Assembly: GCA_963768415.1 (NCBI GenBank)
Contig: CAVYHX010000014.1
Span: forward strand, 1 to 64,000
DNA length: 64,000 nt
Direction: 5' to 3'
DNA from: CAVYHX01 sp963768415
GTDB lineage: Bacteria; Pseudomonadota; Gammaproteobacteria; UBA9214
Shown here: positions 21,045 to 31,404 of the stretch, one piece after another
How positions within the stretch are numbered: position 1 is the stretch's first letter
Layout of the letters: the number at the start of each line of letters is the position of its first letter
Position numbers and translations under genes: made by a program
Notes under the pieces: generated by a model
Told to the model about the DNA's origin: nothing
What the model saw: the letters and a program-made list of their open reading frames with translations, nothing else
The model's database searches: none

Positions 21045-22166
21045 TCAATCGAACCACGGCCCGACATCGGCCATCACGGCAGCGCCTTCCACCACCAGCC
21101 AGACTATGGTGATCGGGATAAACACCTTCCAGCCCAGCCGCATGATCTGGTCATAGCGGTAACGCGGGAAGGTGGCGCGGGACCAGAGAAAAAAGAACAG
21201 CATCAGCGAGGTCTTGGCCATGAACCAGATCAACCCGGGCACCCAGGCAAACCAGGCTTCAAACCAGGTTCCCTGGAAGGGCGACAGCCAGCCACCGAGA
21301 AACATCAGGGCGGTCAACGCGGCAATCAGGATCATGTTGGCATATTCCGCCAGAAAGAAGACGGCGAATGCCATGCCGGAATATTCAACATGGAATCCTG
21401 CAACAATTTCCGACTCGCCTTCGGACACATCGAACGGCGCCCGGTTGGTTTCCGCCACGCCGGATATGAAATACACCAGGAACAGGGGCAGCAGCGGCAG
21501 CCAGAACCAGTGCAACAGGCTGCCCTGCTGCGCCTCTACGATCTCGACCAGGTTCAGACTGCCGCCGGCGATCAGGACGCCGACCAGCGCGAACCCCATG
21601 GCGATTTCATAGGACACGATCTGTGCGGCCGAACGCATGGCACCGAGAAAGGCATATTTCGAGTTCGACGCCCAACCGGCGATGATGACGCCGTACACAC
21701 CCATTGAGGTCAACGCCAGGATATACAACAGGCTGGCATCGATATTGGCCAGCACCAGTTTGTCGGTAAAGGGTATCACCGCCCAGGCGGCCAGTGCCGG
21801 TGCAATGGATAACATGGGTGCGATCACGAACAGGAAGCGGCTGGCGTTGGTTGGCAGTATGATCTCTTTCATCAGCAGCTTGAGCGCATCGGCAATCGGC
21901 TGCAACCAGCCGCGCGGCCCGACCCGGTTGGGCCCGATGCGTACCTGCATATAACCGATTATCTTGCGCTCGGCGAAGGTCAGATAGGCAACCGCCAGCA
22001 TCAGCGGCACCAGGATCAGGATAATCTTGCCAATGATGATGAGCGGTTCCCTGAGGATCTCCCAGTACTGGTAGCCAAGCCACACCACCAGCACGGACAC
22101 GGCGAACAGCATCGACAGCAGTATCAGCGGGCCCTTGATCGATCTTTGCATCGTGGCATCAGTCAT
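21045..22166 (-). CDS. nuoH: NADH-quinone oxidoreductase subunit H
   Basis: Encodes 373 residues, longer than E. coli NuoH (325) mainly at the N-terminus. It is the eight-helix membrane subunit forming the quinone site with NuoB/D. Diagnostic parts are [48 protein letters not shown] (seen as ETNRAPFD and [10 protein letters not shown]) and the final [15 protein letters not shown]. It lies between nuoG and nuoI. Confidence 0.97.
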   Translation of the reverse strand: MTDATMQRSIKGPLILLSMLFAVSVLVVWLGYQYWEILREPLIIIGKIILILVPLMLAVAYLTFAERKIIGYMQVRIGPNRVGPRGWLQPIADALKLLMKEIILPTNASRFLFVIAPMLSIAPALAAWAVIPFTDKLVLANIDASLLYILALTSMGVYGVIIAGWASNSKYAFLGAMRSAAQIVSYEIAMGFALVGVLIAGGSLNLVEIVEAQQGSLLHWFWLPLLPLFLVYFISGVAETNRAPFDVSEGESEIVAGFHVEYSGMAFAVFFLAEYANMILIAALTALMFLGGWLSPFQGTWFEAWFAWVPGLIWFMAKTSLMLFFFLWSRATFPRYRYDQIMRLGWKVFIPITIVWLVVEGAAVMADVGPWFD

Positions 22167-22191
22167 CGTGCTGTCTCATTGCAGGTATGCA

Positions 22192-24591
22192 TCAGGTGCG
22201 CTCGATTTCCACTGCGCCGAAATTCGCGCCCAGCCCCGCAGCCGCCGGAGTCCCTGCCTGTATCCACACACAACCATCCGGTACGCGCGCATCTATGCTG
22301 ACATCCATGACCACGCTGGCATCGCCCTGCCTGACATTGACCGTGTAGCCGTCGCGCACTCCGGTCTGTGCCGCCAGTGCAGCATTCATGCGCACCAGTG
22401 ACGCGGCAACAGCATCCGGCGTCGCCTGCAGCGCCGGTGCACGCCGTACCAGCGCATCAATTGAATTGATTGCGGTATCGCCGATACGCTCCAGCCCCGC
22501 AGTGACAGCAGCTGCCGCGACCGGTCCGGCTTGCTGGTGATTATCGGCTTCGACCTTGCCGGTCTGCGCACGCAGGGCATCACGGATCTGCTCGCTGCCG
22601 GTGTAATCAAACCCCTCCAGTCCGAACTGGTTACCCAGCACGCGCAGAATCTTCCACCCCGGACGGCTGTCACCCGCCGGCGTTGCCACGCCGGCAAAAC
22701 CCTGCCAGCGCCCTTCTGCATTGACGAAGGTTCCGGAGGTTTCCGTAAACGGCCCCGAGGGCAGCAACACATCCGCAGCCGCCTTCATGGCTTCACTGGC
22801 AAACGGGCTGATGGACACCACGAACTCGGCGGCATTGACTGCCTTGCCTGCCGCATGCGCATCCCAGCAGTCATACTCCGGTTCCACACCGAACAGCAGG
22901 TAACCCTGGCGCGGGTTTTGGTACATTTCAAGCGCATTCAGCCCCGCGGTCTCGAGTACGCCGCCTGCCGGACCACGATGGGGCAGTACCCCGGCCAGCC
23001 AGCCACCGACACTGTTGGCGGCTTCGGGCAACACACCCGGTGTCGCCCCGCAAGCATCCGCAATCGCTGCAGCGAGCGCCCTGATCAACGAATACTGCGG
23101 ATGGGCAAGCGCACTGTTACCCAGCAGGACGATGCCTGCCTGCGACTGCCTGAGTGCATCGGCGATCGTGCGAGAATTTGCATCCGGCACAGCAGCGGAT
23201 ATCAGGTCGCGCACTGCATCCGCCGACTTGCTGCCGGCATCCGGAAAAGACGCCGCTACTGCCGCGAGGGTAGCCACCATTCCAGACGGCGGTACGATCG
23301 CAGTGGCATGGACAGGAAACAGGAATTCATAGTCCACCGGGTTTACAAACATGATGTTTGCACCGGCGAGTGCAGCCTTGCGCAAACGGTGTCCGGCAAG
23401 CGGCTGTTCCTTGCGCACATTGGAGCCAATCACCAGCGCCGCATCCACGGTTTCGAGTTGCTCCAGCGGGATCCCCAGTGCCGGACACAGTGGCGCCTGT
23501 ACCTGGTCGGTAAAGTCGGCCTGGCGCAGGCGATGGTCGATATTTTCGACACCGAGACCGCGCGCCAGGGCCTGCAGCAGAAACATCTCTTCCAGAGTAG
23601 CGGCAGGTGAACACATTACACCCACCTGCCCGGTCCCGTGCTGGTCGATTACTGCACGCATTCCGTTGACGGTTGCATCCAGGGCAGCCTCCCAGTCCAC
23701 CTCCAGCCATTGGTCGTTCACCTTCACCATCGGCGTCAACAGACGGTCCGGACTCTCGAGTCCCTCGTAGCTGAAGCGGTCACGATCGGACAACCAGACC
23801 TCGTTGATCTCCTCGTTTTCACGCGGCACCACCCGCATGACCTTGCCGCGCCGGGTATGCACGTACAGATTGGAGCCGATCGAGTCATGCGGGGCCACGC
23901 TGGCATGCTGCTCCAGTTCCCAGGCGCGCGCCTTGAAGCGGAATGGTCTCGAGGTGAGTGCACCGACCGGGCAGACATCGATGACGTTACCCGACAACTC
24001 CGACTCCAGTGACTTTTCGATATAGGTGCCGATCTCCATGTTCTCGCCGCGGCCGGTCGCACCCAGCTCCATCTTGCCGGCGATTTCACGCAACATGCGT
24101 ATGCAGCGGGTACAGTGAATGCAGCGCGTCATGTCGGTGGCAATCAGGGGGCCGATAGACTTGTCCCTGACGACACGCTTGTTTTCCGTGAACCGCGAGA
24201 TGTCGCGGCCGTAACCCAGGGCCAGGTCCTGTAATTCGCATTCACCGCCCTGATCGCAGATCGGGCAGTCCAGCGGATGATTGATCAGCAGGAATTCCAT
24301 CACCGCCTTCTGCGCGCTTTTGGCCCGGTCCGAGCGCGTGAAGATCTTCATGCCATCGGCAACCGGGGTGGCACAGGCCGGCAGGGGCTTCGGCACTTTC
24401 TCCACTTCGACCATACACATGCGGCAATTGGCCGCGACCGACAGTTTCTTGTGATAGCAGAAGCGCGGGATATTGATACCCGCCGCATCGGCGATCTCGA
24501 TGATCATGGCCCCCTTGCGCGCCTGCACCGACTGACCGTCGATCTCGACCGTGACGGCATCTTCCGGCGGAATCTCCGGCCGTGCGCTCAC
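22192..24591 (-). CDS. nuoG: NADH-quinone oxidoreductase subunit G
   Basis: Encodes 799 residues. It is the large Fe-S subunit of the NADH module. The N-terminal [2Fe-2S] domain ([20 protein letters not shown], about residues 43-62) is followed by the His/Cys-ligated and two [4Fe-4S] motifs ([48 protein letters not shown]). The long molybdopterin-oxidoreductase-like C-terminal domain no longer binds molybdenum in this family. The C-terminal half is Ala-rich and less conserved. It overlaps nuoF by 4 bases. Confidence 0.97.
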   Translation of the reverse strand: MSARPEIPPEDAVTVEIDGQSVQARKGAMIIEIADAAGINIPRFCYHKKLSVAANCRMCMVEVEKVPKPLPACATPVADGMKIFTRSDRAKSAQKAVMEFLLINHPLDCPICDQGGECELQDLALGYGRDISRFTENKRVVRDKSIGPLIATDMTRCIHCTRCIRMLREIAGKMELGATGRGENMEIGTYIEKSLESELSGNVIDVCPVGALTSRPFRFKARAWELEQHASVAPHDSIGSNLYVHTRRGKVMRVVPRENEEINEVWLSDRDRFSYEGLESPDRLLTPMVKVNDQWLEVDWEAALDATVNGMRAVIDQHGTGQVGVMCSPAATLEEMFLLQALARGLGVENIDHRLRQADFTDQVQAPLCPALGIPLEQLETVDAALVIGSNVRKEQPLAGHRLRKAALAGANIMFVNPVDYEFLFPVHATAIVPPSGMVATLAAVAASFPDAGSKSADAVRDLISAAVPDANSRTIADALRQSQAGIVLLGNSALAHPQYSLIRALAAAIADACGATPGVLPEAANSVGGWLAGVLPHRGPAGGVLETAGLNALEMYQNPRQGYLLFGVEPEYDCWDAHAAGKAVNAAEFVVSISPFASEAMKAAADVLLPSGPFTETSGTFVNAEGRWQGFAGVATPAGDSRPGWKILRVLGNQFGLEGFDYTGSEQIRDALRAQTGKVEADNHQQAGPVAAAAVTAGLERIGDTAINSIDALVRRAPALQATPDAVAASLVRMNAALAAQTGVRDGYTVNVRQGDASVVMDVSIDARVPDGCVWIQAGTPAAAGLGANFGAVEIERT

Positions 24592-25889
24592 GCCGCCGCT
24601 CCTGCTGCCGCTGTGCCATTACCCACCATGCAGCACTTGTGGGTAATGTGATATTCAAATTCCTCACGGTAATGCTTCAGAAAACTCTGCACCGGCCAGG
24701 CGGCGGCATCACCGAAGGCACAGATGGTGTGCCCCTCTATCTGTCCGGCCGCCTCAACCAGTAAATCCAGGTCTTCCGGACGCCCCTGCCCTTCCTCGAT
24801 ACGCTTGATCACACGGTACATCCAGCCGGTGCCTTCCCGGCACGGGGTACATTGCCCGCAGGACTCCGCATAATAAAATCGTGCGACACGCATCAACGCC
24901 TTCACCATGCAGGTGGTCTCGTCCATGACCATCACCCCGCCGGAACCGAGTGCGGAACCGGCCTTCGACAGGGAATCGTAATCCATGTCGGTTTCCATAA
25001 TGACATCTGCAGGCATCACCGGCATGGAGGACCCGCCGGGGATCACGGCCTTGAGCTGATGACCAGTGCGCACCCCGCCGGCCATTTCCAGCAACTCGCG
25101 AAACGGGATACCCATGGGCACTTCGAAATTGCCCGGCTTGTTCACATGCCCGGAAACGGAGAAGATCTTCACCCCGCCGTTGTTCGGCTTGCCAAGTTCC
25201 AGGAACCACGCGCCACCGTTGCGGATGATCGCCGGTACGGACGCCAGGGTTTCGGTGTTATTGATGGTCGTCGGCTTGCCATACAGGCCGAAGTTGGCCG
25301 GGAACGGGGGCTTGAAGCGCGGCTGCCCCTTTTTGCCCTCCAGCGATTCCAGCAGCGCGGTCTCTTCCCCGCAGATATAGGCGCCGGCGCCCAGGTGACC
25401 GTGGCATTCAAACTCCACGCCCGTGCCGAGAATATCCTGACCCAGAAAGCCGGCAGCGCGCGCCTCCTCGAGGGCGTGCTCGAAACGCTCGAACGGTTCA
25501 TGGTGGAACTCGCCACGCATGTAGTTGTAGCCCACGGTCGCCCCCATGGCATACCCGGCGATGGCCATGCCCTCGACCAGTGCATGCGGGTTGTAGCGCA
25601 GGATATCGCGGTCCTTGCAGGTCCCCGGCTCCGATTCATCGGAATTGCATACCACATACTTCTGTACCGGCGCGTTGCGCGGCATGAAGCTCCACTTCAG
25701 CCCGGTGGGGAAGCCGGCGCCACCGCGCCCGCGCAGGCCCGACTTCTTGACCTCTTCTATGACTTCATCCGGCGCTATCTTTTCCTGCAGTATCTTCTTC
25801 CAGGCCGCATAGCCGCCGACCTTGAGGTAATTCTCCAGCGTCCAGGGCTGATCGAATTGCAGGGTGTCGAAACAGATTTTGACTGTCAT
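24588..25889 (-). CDS. nuoF: NADH-quinone oxidoreductase subunit F (NADH/FMN)
   Basis: Encodes 433 residues. It binds NADH and FMN and carries [4Fe-4S] N3. The FMN/NADH region shows [18 protein letters not shown] (about residues 51-68), [19 protein letters not shown] and the cluster motif [11 protein letters not shown] (about 345) with the distal Cys in [10 protein letters not shown]. It lies 3 bases after nuoE and overlaps nuoG. Confidence 0.98.
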   Translation of the reverse strand: MTVKICFDTLQFDQPWTLENYLKVGGYAAWKKILQEKIAPDEVIEEVKKSGLRGRGGAGFPTGLKWSFMPRNAPVQKYVVCNSDESEPGTCKDRDILRYNPHALVEGMAIAGYAMGATVGYNYMRGEFHHEPFERFEHALEEARAAGFLGQDILGTGVEFECHGHLGAGAYICGEETALLESLEGKKGQPRFKPPFPANFGLYGKPTTINNTETLASVPAIIRNGGAWFLELGKPNNGGVKIFSVSGHVNKPGNFEVPMGIPFRELLEMAGGVRTGHQLKAVIPGGSSMPVMPADVIMETDMDYDSLSKAGSALGSGGVMVMDETTCMVKALMRVARFYYAESCGQCTPCREGTGWMYRVIKRIEEGQGRPEDLDLLVEAAGQIEGHTICAFGDAAAWPVQSFLKHYREEFEYHITHKCCMVGNGTAAAGAAA

Positions 25890-25892
25890 GCC

Positions 25893-26402
25893 CTACTCCA
25901 GTGCATCCAGAATCCCGTCCACTATTTCCGGGGTGAGATTCTCGTGATAGTGACCGTCAACCGTCATCATCGGCCCGCCGGCACAGGCCGCCAGACACTC
26001 CTCTTCCAGTTTCAGCGTGATGCGTCCGTCCGCGGTTGTTTCCCCCAGCTTGATGCCCAGCTTCTCTTCTACATGACGCACGATGGACTCCGCACCACAG
26101 AGCATGCAGGACAGGTTGGTGCACAGGGCCACCATATGCCGTCCGACCGGCTCCAGCTCGATCATTGAGTAAAATGTCCCGACTTCATAGACACTCACAC
26201 GCGGCATATCGAGGTAGTCGGCAACGGCATCCATCAAATCGCGGCTGACCCAGCCGTTGTTTTGCTGCTGCGCGACCTGCAGTGCACTCAGCACGGCAGA
26301 CTGTTTCTGATCTGCCGGGTATTTCCGAATCCAGGTATCGATTTGGGCCCGCGACCCGGCTGTCAGCAGGTCGGCCTTGCGCGATTGCAGTTCAGCTGAC
26401 AT
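25893..26402 (-). CDS. nuoE: NADH-quinone oxidoreductase subunit E ([2Fe-2S])
   Basis: Encodes 169 residues with a thioredoxin-like fold carrying [2Fe-2S] N1a. Ligand cysteines are visible in CTNLSCMLCG and CLAACAGGPMM; the family pattern C-x4-C then C-x3-C is satisfied. Its start overlaps the nuoD stop by one base. Confidence 0.96.
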   Translation of the reverse strand: MSAELQSRKADLLTAGSRAQIDTWIRKYPADQKQSAVLSALQVAQQQNNGWVSRDLMDAVADYLDMPRVSVYEVGTFYSMIELEPVGRHMVALCTNLSCMLCGAESIVRHVEEKLGIKLGETTADGRITLKLEEECLAACAGGPMMTVDGHYHENLTPEIVDGILDALE

Positions 26403-27655
26403 CAGCGGTCAACCTCCCCGAACACGATGTCCTGCGTGCCGATAATTGCCACCACGTCTGCGAGCATGTGTCCTCGTGTCATCTCATCCAGTGCCGCCAG
26501 GTGCGCGAATCCCGGTGCACGCACCTTCAGGCGATAGGGTTTGTTGGCCCCGTCCGATATGAGGTAGACACCGAATTCACCCTTGGGATGTTCCACCGCG
26601 GCATAGGCCTCACCCTCCGGAATACAGAAACCCTCGGTAAACAGCTTGAAGTGGTGGATCAGGGCCTCCATGTCCGCCTTCATCTCTTCCCGCCGCGGCG
26701 GCGTCAGCTTGTGATCGTCCACCATGACCGGTCCGGGGTTGTTGCGCAGCCAGTCGATACACTGCCTGATAATCCGGTTCGACTGGCGCATCTCCTCGAT
26801 GCGCACCAGGTAACGGTCATAGCAGTCACCCGTCAAGCCTACCGGGATATCGAAATCGAGCCGGTCATAGACTTCATAGGGCTGTTTCTTGCGCAGGTCC
26901 CACTCGATACCGGATCCACGCAGCATGGGGCCGGAAAAACCCAGTTGCATGGCGCGCTCCGGGCTGACGACACCGATACCCACGGTGCGCTGCTTCCAGA
27001 TGCGGTTGTCGGTCAGCAGGGTCTCGTATTCATCCACACACGCCGGGAAACGCGTGGTGAAGGCCTCGATAAAGTCCAGCATCGACCCCTGCCGGTCCGT
27101 GTTTTTGCGGTCCACTTCCGTCTGGCTGTGCCACCTGGAGGCCGCATACTTCGGCATGCTGTCCGGAAGATCGCGATACACTCCACCGGGCCGGTAGTAG
27201 GTCGCATGCATGCGCGTACCGGAGACCGCTTCATAGCAGTCCATCAAATCCTCGCGCTCACGAAAGGTATAGAGGAATACGGTCATGGCGCCGATGTCGA
27301 GTCCGTGCGCGCCCAGCCATAACAAATGATTCAGGATGCGGGTGATCTCGTCAAACATCACGCGGATGTACTGTGCGCGGATCGGGACCTCGACACCCAG
27401 CAGTTTTTCCATCGCCAGCACATAGCCGTGCTCATTACACATCATCGACACGTAATCGAGCCGGTCCATGTAACCGATACTCTGGTTCCAGGGTTTGCTT
27501 TCCGCCAGTTTCTCCGTGCCGCGATGCAACAAACCTATGTGGGGATCGGCGCGTTCAATCACCTCCCCGTCCATCTCGAGCACCAGCCGCAGCACACCAT
27601 GCGCCGCCGGGTGCTGCGGACCGAAATTCAGGGTGAAGTTGCGAATCTCGGGCAT
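26402..27655 (-). CDS. nuoD: NADH-quinone oxidoreductase subunit D
   Basis: Encodes 417 residues. It is the 49-kDa quinone-site subunit, related to [NiFe]-hydrogenase large subunits but without the metal ligands. Hallmarks are [29 protein letters not shown] and the C-terminal [10 protein letters not shown] and [18 protein letters not shown]. It is a separate gene from nuoC, unlike the fused nuoCD of E. coli. Confidence 0.98.
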   Translation of the reverse strand: MPEIRNFTLNFGPQHPAAHGVLRLVLEMDGEVIERADPHIGLLHRGTEKLAESKPWNQSIGYMDRLDYVSMMCNEHGYVLAMEKLLGVEVPIRAQYIRVMFDEITRILNHLLWLGAHGLDIGAMTVFLYTFREREDLMDCYEAVSGTRMHATYYRPGGVYRDLPDSMPKYAASRWHSQTEVDRKNTDRQGSMLDFIEAFTTRFPACVDEYETLLTDNRIWKQRTVGIGVVSPERAMQLGFSGPMLRGSGIEWDLRKKQPYEVYDRLDFDIPVGLTGDCYDRYLVRIEEMRQSNRIIRQCIDWLRNNPGPVMVDDHKLTPPRREEMKADMEALIHHFKLFTEGFCIPEGEAYAAVEHPKGEFGVYLISDGANKPYRLKVRAPGFAHLAALDEMTRGHMLADVVAIIGTQDIVFGEVDR

Positions 27656-27657
27656 GG

Positions 27658-28404
27658 TTACTCCGCCGGTTCCGCGGCAGTCTCGCCAGCATCCGCATGC
27701 TGCCCTGCTGCTGCAATTCGCGCAGCACGGATCACCTTGGGTACCAGGACACGGGGTTCAATACTGACCGGCTGATAGACCACCCGGCGTTTTTCAGCAT
27801 CATAGATGACCTCGACGTTGCCGCTCAGCGGGAAATCCTTGCGGAACGGATGACCGATAAATCCATAGTCGGTCAGAATGCGGCGCAGGTCCGGATGACC
27901 TTCAAACAACACACCGTAGAGATCGAATGCCTCGCGCTCGAACCAGTTGGCACTGTTCCAGATCTGAATCACGGACGGTACCACTGGCAAATCATCATCC
28001 GGCGCAAATACCCGGATCCGCAGCCGCCGGTTGTGTTTGATCGACAGCAGGTGATAGACCACTGCGAAACGCCGTGCGCTGCGCGGCTTCTCGATGACCA
28101 GGTCCTCGGTGATTGCCGTCAAGCGGCCCGCTGTGCCGGCCTCCACACCCCGGCTGAAACCGGACCCGGAACTCTCTTCGGTGACCCACTCGTCACGGCC
28201 ATAACTGGCATAGTCAACGCCACACAGGTCCATCAGCAGCGCGAATGCGAAATCCGCCTCATCACGCACTGCCGTCGCCACGTCCAGCAAATCGTCATGA
28301 GCAACTTCTATCGTGACCTCGCCGAAATCCGTCACCACGGATTGCAGACTTTCACCGAAGCGTTGCTGGAGTTGCTCTGCGAGCTGCCGGGAAGATTCGG
28401 TCAT
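27658..28404 (-). CDS. nuoC: NADH-quinone oxidoreductase subunit C
   Basis: Encodes 248 residues. It is the 30-kDa peripheral-arm subunit. The signature is [41 protein letters not shown] (about residues 155-195; cited here as [11 protein letters not shown] and [10 protein letters not shown]). A low-complexity insert near 75-90 ([13 protein letters not shown]) and an Ala-rich tail are poorly conserved. It lies 2 bases before nuoD. Confidence 0.96.
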   Translation of the reverse strand: MTESSRQLAEQLQQRFGESLQSVVTDFGEVTIEVAHDDLLDVATAVRDEADFAFALLMDLCGVDYASYGRDEWVTEESSGSGFSRGVEAGTAGRLTAITEDLVIEKPRSARRFAVVYHLLSIKHNRRLRIRVFAPDDDLPVVPSVIQIWNSANWFEREAFDLYGVLFEGHPDLRRILTDYGFIGHPFRKDFPLSGNVEVIYDAEKRRVVYQPVSIEPRVLVPKVIRAARIAAAGQHADAGETAAEPAE

Positions 28405-28415
28405 GGATGCTGCCC

Positions 28416-28892
28416 TTAACGGGCGATGGTGTTGGTGCGTTTTATCTTGTTCTGCAGCTGCATTATGCCGTAGAGCAGGGCCTCGGCCGTTGGCGGACAG
28501 CCGGGCACGTAGATATCGACCGGTACGATACGGTCACAGCCACGTACGACAGAATAGGAATAGTGATAATAGCCCCCACCGTTGGCGCAGGAGCCCATGG
28601 AGATCACCCAGCGCGGCTCGGCCATCTGGTCATACACCTTGCGCAATGCCGGCGCCATCTTGTTGACCAGTGTCCCTGCCACGATCATGACATCCGACTG
28701 GCGGGGACTGGGGCGGAAGATCACGCCGAACCGGTCCAGGTCATAACGTGATGCGCCGGCCTGCATCATCTCCACGGCACAGCAGGCGAGTCCGAACGTC
28801 ATTGGCCACATGGAACCGGTACGTGCCCAGTTGATCAGGGCATCGGCGGAGGTGGTGACATAACCCTCCTTGAGCAGCCCTTCTATTCCCAT
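28416..28892 (-). CDS. nuoB: NADH-quinone oxidoreductase subunit B ([4Fe-4S] N2)
   Basis: Encodes 158 residues from the ATG at 28892 ([10 protein letters not shown]), preferred over an upstream in-frame codon seven residues earlier that lies deeper in nuoA. The four N2 ligands are visible in [19 protein letters not shown] and [11 protein letters not shown]. The tandem Cys-Cys is typical. Its start overlaps the 3' end of nuoA by 10 bases. Confidence 0.97.
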   Translation of the reverse strand: MGIEGLLKEGYVTTSADALINWARTGSMWPMTFGLACCAVEMMQAGASRYDLDRFGVIFRPSPRQSDVMIVAGTLVNKMAPALRKVYDQMAEPRWVISMGSCANGGGYYHYSYSVVRGCDRIVPVDIYVPGCPPTAEALLYGIMQLQNKIKRTNTIAR

Positions 28893-29239
28893 TCCAGTGC
28901 CCCTTTCTTCCACTCGTAGATGAAGCCGACCACCAGAATGCCCAGGAACACCAGCATCGCGAGAAATCCGAACATGCCGATGTCATCCAGCACTACGGCC
29001 CAGGGAAACAGGAAGGCAATTTCGAGATCGAAAATAATAAACAGGATGGCGACCAGGTAGTAACGCACATCAAAGCGCATGCGGGTGTCTTCAAAGGCCT
29101 CGAAACCACACTCGTAGGGAGAATTCTTTTCACTGTCCGGTTTGTGCGGCGCCAGCAGGAAACCAAGGACGATGGGGCCGACCCCCACACCGATGCCGAT
29201 AATAATGAAGATAAGTATGGGCAGATAATTTTCCAGCAT
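28883..29239 (-). CDS. nuoA: NADH-quinone oxidoreductase subunit A
   Basis: Encodes 118 residues with three membrane helices. The conserved loop [12 protein letters not shown] with its quinone-site Cys, followed by [27 protein letters not shown] (recognised in parts), is diagnostic. It is the first gene of the 14-gene nuo operon, about 90 bases downstream of a strong sigma70-like promoter. Confidence 0.97.
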   Translation of the reverse strand: MLENYLPILIFIIIGIGVGVGPIVLGFLLAPHKPDSEKNSPYECGFEAFEDTRMRFDVRYYLVAILFIIFDLEIAFLFPWAVVLDDIGMFGFLAMLVFLGILVVGFIYEWKKGALEWE

Positions 29240-29325
29240 GGATATCGCCTCAATCTGTCCGGTTGTGCGGCCACCCGGACCTCGTTCGATTTCTTTTGAA
29301 TTATCGTGCTCGAAAAAGCCTGTGA

Positions 29326-29354
29326 AGTCTAGGCCAGCACCTGGTTACTGTCAA
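29326..29354 (-). promoter_or_regulatory. Sigma70 promoter of the nuo operon
   Basis: On the minus strand a perfect TTGACA (29354-29349), a 17-base spacer and TAGACT (29331-29326) are seen. An AT-rich stretch just upstream (about 29370-29395) could act as an UP element. It is 87 bases before the nuoA start codon. Confidence 0.8.
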
Positions 29355-29412
29355 GTTGGGGAAAAGACATTTTTATTATATATTACATTGGCTTGAGCTG
29401 GTTTTTAGGGGT

Positions 29413-29447
29413 ATAAAAAAACCGCATGATGGCCCGTCATCCACGTT
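29413..29447 (-). terminator. Possible terminator after tRNA-Leu
   Basis: On the minus strand a weak imperfect hairpin (short ATGA/TCAT core) precedes a run of seven T. It lies about 50 bases after tRNA-Leu and just upstream of the nuo promoter, where the secG/tRNA-Leu transcript should end. The stem is weak, so this is tentative. Confidence 0.4.
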
Positions 29448-29498
29448 TGAATTGTACCGGTCTGAACACTTGCCGGTTTAAACCATCATAAATCCGTT

Positions 29499-29583
29499 TG
29501 GTGCCGATGGCCGGAGTCGAACCGGCACGGCTTGCGCCACTGCCCCCTCAAGACAGCGTGTCTACCAATTCCACCACATCGGC
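29499..29583 (-). tRNA. leuU: tRNA-Leu (GAG)
   Basis: The gene is 85 nt with encoded CCA, class II with a long variable arm. The acceptor GCCGATG pairs with CATCGGC. The D-arm TGGTGGAATTGGTAGACACG is typical of tRNA-Leu. The anticodon stem CTGTC/GGCAG encloses TTGAGGG, giving anticodon GAG. It follows secG directly, as leuU follows secG in E. coli. Confidence 0.95.
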
Positions 29584-29610
29584 TCGATTACTAAGGAGTG
29601 TTAAATATAT

Positions 29611-30063
29611 CTATTCCGGAAGGTCATCCGACTTGGCCGGTTTCGGGGTCCCGGTCACTTTGGGGAGTTTTTCTGCCGGAACTGCGGCTGCGCCTGGATC
29701 CGTGATTTCCACCTGCTGTGCATCCTGCACATCGGCAGGCAGATCCTCCACGACTGCGGTAACCGGCTCCGTCCGGTTCTCGACCTGTTGCTGCTCGATC
29801 TGGTTGGCCACCACACTCTTCGTCGTGCTGGTGTGACGTATCAGCGGAGAGGCAATCAGCAAACAATTGATAAAAAAGACCGCGGCAAGAATCCCCGTGG
29901 CGCGGGAGAAGAAGGAGCCTGATCCACGCGCGCCGAACACGGTCCCGGAAGACCCGCTGCCAAAGGCTGCCCCCATATCGGCGCCCTTGCCCTGCTGCAA
30001 CATCACCAGCGCAATAATGCTGATGGAAACCAGAACCTGAACTACCAGTAAAAATTGAAACAT
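29611..30063 (-). CDS. secG: Preprotein translocase subunit SecG
   Basis: Encodes 150 residues. It is an accessory subunit of the SecYEG channel with two membrane helices (about 2-22 and 52-72). The linking loop QQGKGADMGAAFGSGSSGTVFG is diagnostic. The C-terminal tail after residue 80 is long, acidic and proline-rich, beyond the E. coli length (110). It lies between tpiA and tRNA-Leu. Confidence 0.95.
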   Translation of the reverse strand: MFQFLLVVQVLVSISIIALVMLQQGKGADMGAAFGSGSSGTVFGARGSGSFFSRATGILAAVFFINCLLIASPLIRHTSTTKSVVANQIEQQQVENRTEPVTAVVEDLPADVQDAQQVEITDPGAAAVPAEKLPKVTGTPKPAKSDDLPE

Positions 30064-30097
30064 AGTGACAACCGTCTAATTCAGCTGTGTTGATAAA

Positions 30098-30853
30098 TCA
30101 GGCATTGGCTGCCTGTCCGATGGCAAGAAAGTCAGCGGGCTTGAGTGAAGCGCCGCCGATGAGACCGCCGTCAATATCCGCCATGGCAAGCAAATCAGCG
30201 GCGTTACCCGCATTCATACTGCCGCCGTAGAGTATCTGTACCTTGTCAGCGACGTCACTGTCCAGATCTGCCAGTTTCGTGCGAATGTATGCGTGCACAT
30301 CCTGTGCCTGGTCCGGCGTAGCTGTCTTGCCGGTACCGATCGCCCAGACCGGTTCATAGGCAATCACCGCATCGCCCAGGGCTGCAATCCCTTCCAGGTC
30401 GATAACCGCGTCGAGCTGACGGGCGACGATCTGCTCGGTAATACCCTGCTCGCGTTCTTGCAGCAATTCGCCGACACACAGGATCGGAACCAGACCGGCC
30501 TTGCGGGCAGCAGCAAACTTGCTCGCTGTGAATGCATCACTTTCACCGTAGATACTGCGCCGTTCCGAATGGCCGACGATGACGTACTTGCAACCGATAT
30601 CAGTCAGCATACGCGGCGCCACCTCGCCGGTATAGGCACCGGACTCCTGATCGCTCACATCCTGGGCACCGACTGCGACAGCAGTCCCCGCCAGCTGGGC
30701 CACGACCTGTGGAATGTACACATAGGGCGGGCAGACGGCCATCGCGGCCGTCGACACCATATCCATGCCGGCCTTGATACCCGCAACAAGGTCCTCGATA
30801 CCGGCCCGGGACCCGTTCATCTTCCAGTTGCCGGCTATCAACGGTTGACGCAT
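30098..30853 (-). CDS. tpiA: Triosephosphate isomerase
   Basis: Encodes 251 residues from the ATG at 30853, which has GGAG six bases upstream; a TTG-initiated form four residues longer is unlikely. It interconverts dihydroxyacetone phosphate and glyceraldehyde-3-phosphate. Catalytic Lys11 is in GNWKMNG, the His in VGHSERR, and Glu in AYEPVWAIGTG; the phosphate loop YGGSMNAGNA is near the end. A tpiA between glmM and secG matches the Pseudomonas order. Confidence 0.97.
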   Translation of the reverse strand: MRQPLIAGNWKMNGSRAGIEDLVAGIKAGMDMVSTAAMAVCPPYVYIPQVVAQLAGTAVAVGAQDVSDQESGAYTGEVAPRMLTDIGCKYVIVGHSERRSIYGESDAFTASKFAAARKAGLVPILCVGELLQEREQGITEQIVARQLDAVIDLEGIAALGDAVIAYEPVWAIGTGKTATPDQAQDVHAYIRTKLADLDSDVADKVQILYGGSMNAGNAADLLAMADIDGGLIGGASLKPADFLAIGQAANA

Positions 30854-31003
30854 ATCGAACTCCAAATCAAAACAGGCCGGGTAGCTTAGCCATCCGGTCT
30901 GTAAAAATCAATTTCAAACAGGCAAATACCTGAATAAAAGGCAATTAGCTGGAAAAGGTTTTGCATCGGCAACGCTATACCGTCCACATTTACCGGTCAC
31001 ACC

Positions 31004-31357
31004 TCAATGCATGGTCTGGTTGGCCCCGAAGGCGGCGTGAAACCTGATATGCGCCGGTTCGGTCAATGCGCCGCGGGCGAACACTACCAGCAAGCCCTTG
31101 TCCGCCCGGCAAACGGCAATGACTTCCGAGTCCCCGTCCGTGTAGGAAATCACGTGATTCAGCTCCATGACCGGCACATCGGCCGTCGCCAGCTGCTGCA
31201 GAATACCAATCGACAGCGCGCGACACTCCGCCTGGGACACCGCGATGTCAAAATCCTTTAACACGGTATTGGGCCCGGCAACTGCAGGGCATGACACAAC
31301 CAGCAGCAGGCAACGGCGCAGCCAGGCGGGAATTCCGGGCCTGGTACGGCGCATCAC
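31004..31357 (-). CDS. Hypothetical exported protein
   Basis: Encodes 117 residues and matches no family I recognise. A basic N-terminus with a hydrophobic stretch (about 12-27, ending PAVAG) looks like a signal peptide. The remainder is a small mixed alpha/beta protein with two cysteines (CRALSIG, VCRADKG) that could form a disulfide in the periplasm. It lies between glmM and tpiA on the same strand and may be co-transcribed with glmM. Confidence 0.5.
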   Translation of the reverse strand: MMRRTRPGIPAWLRRCLLLVVSCPAVAGPNTVLKDFDIAVSQAECRALSIGILQQLATADVPVMELNHVISYTDGDSEVIAVCRADKGLLVVFARGALTEPAHIRFHAAFGANQTMH

Positions 31358-31404
31358 GCTGACTCGAAGGCGAATATCACGGCATGCAGACAGTCAGGCC
31401 TGCA

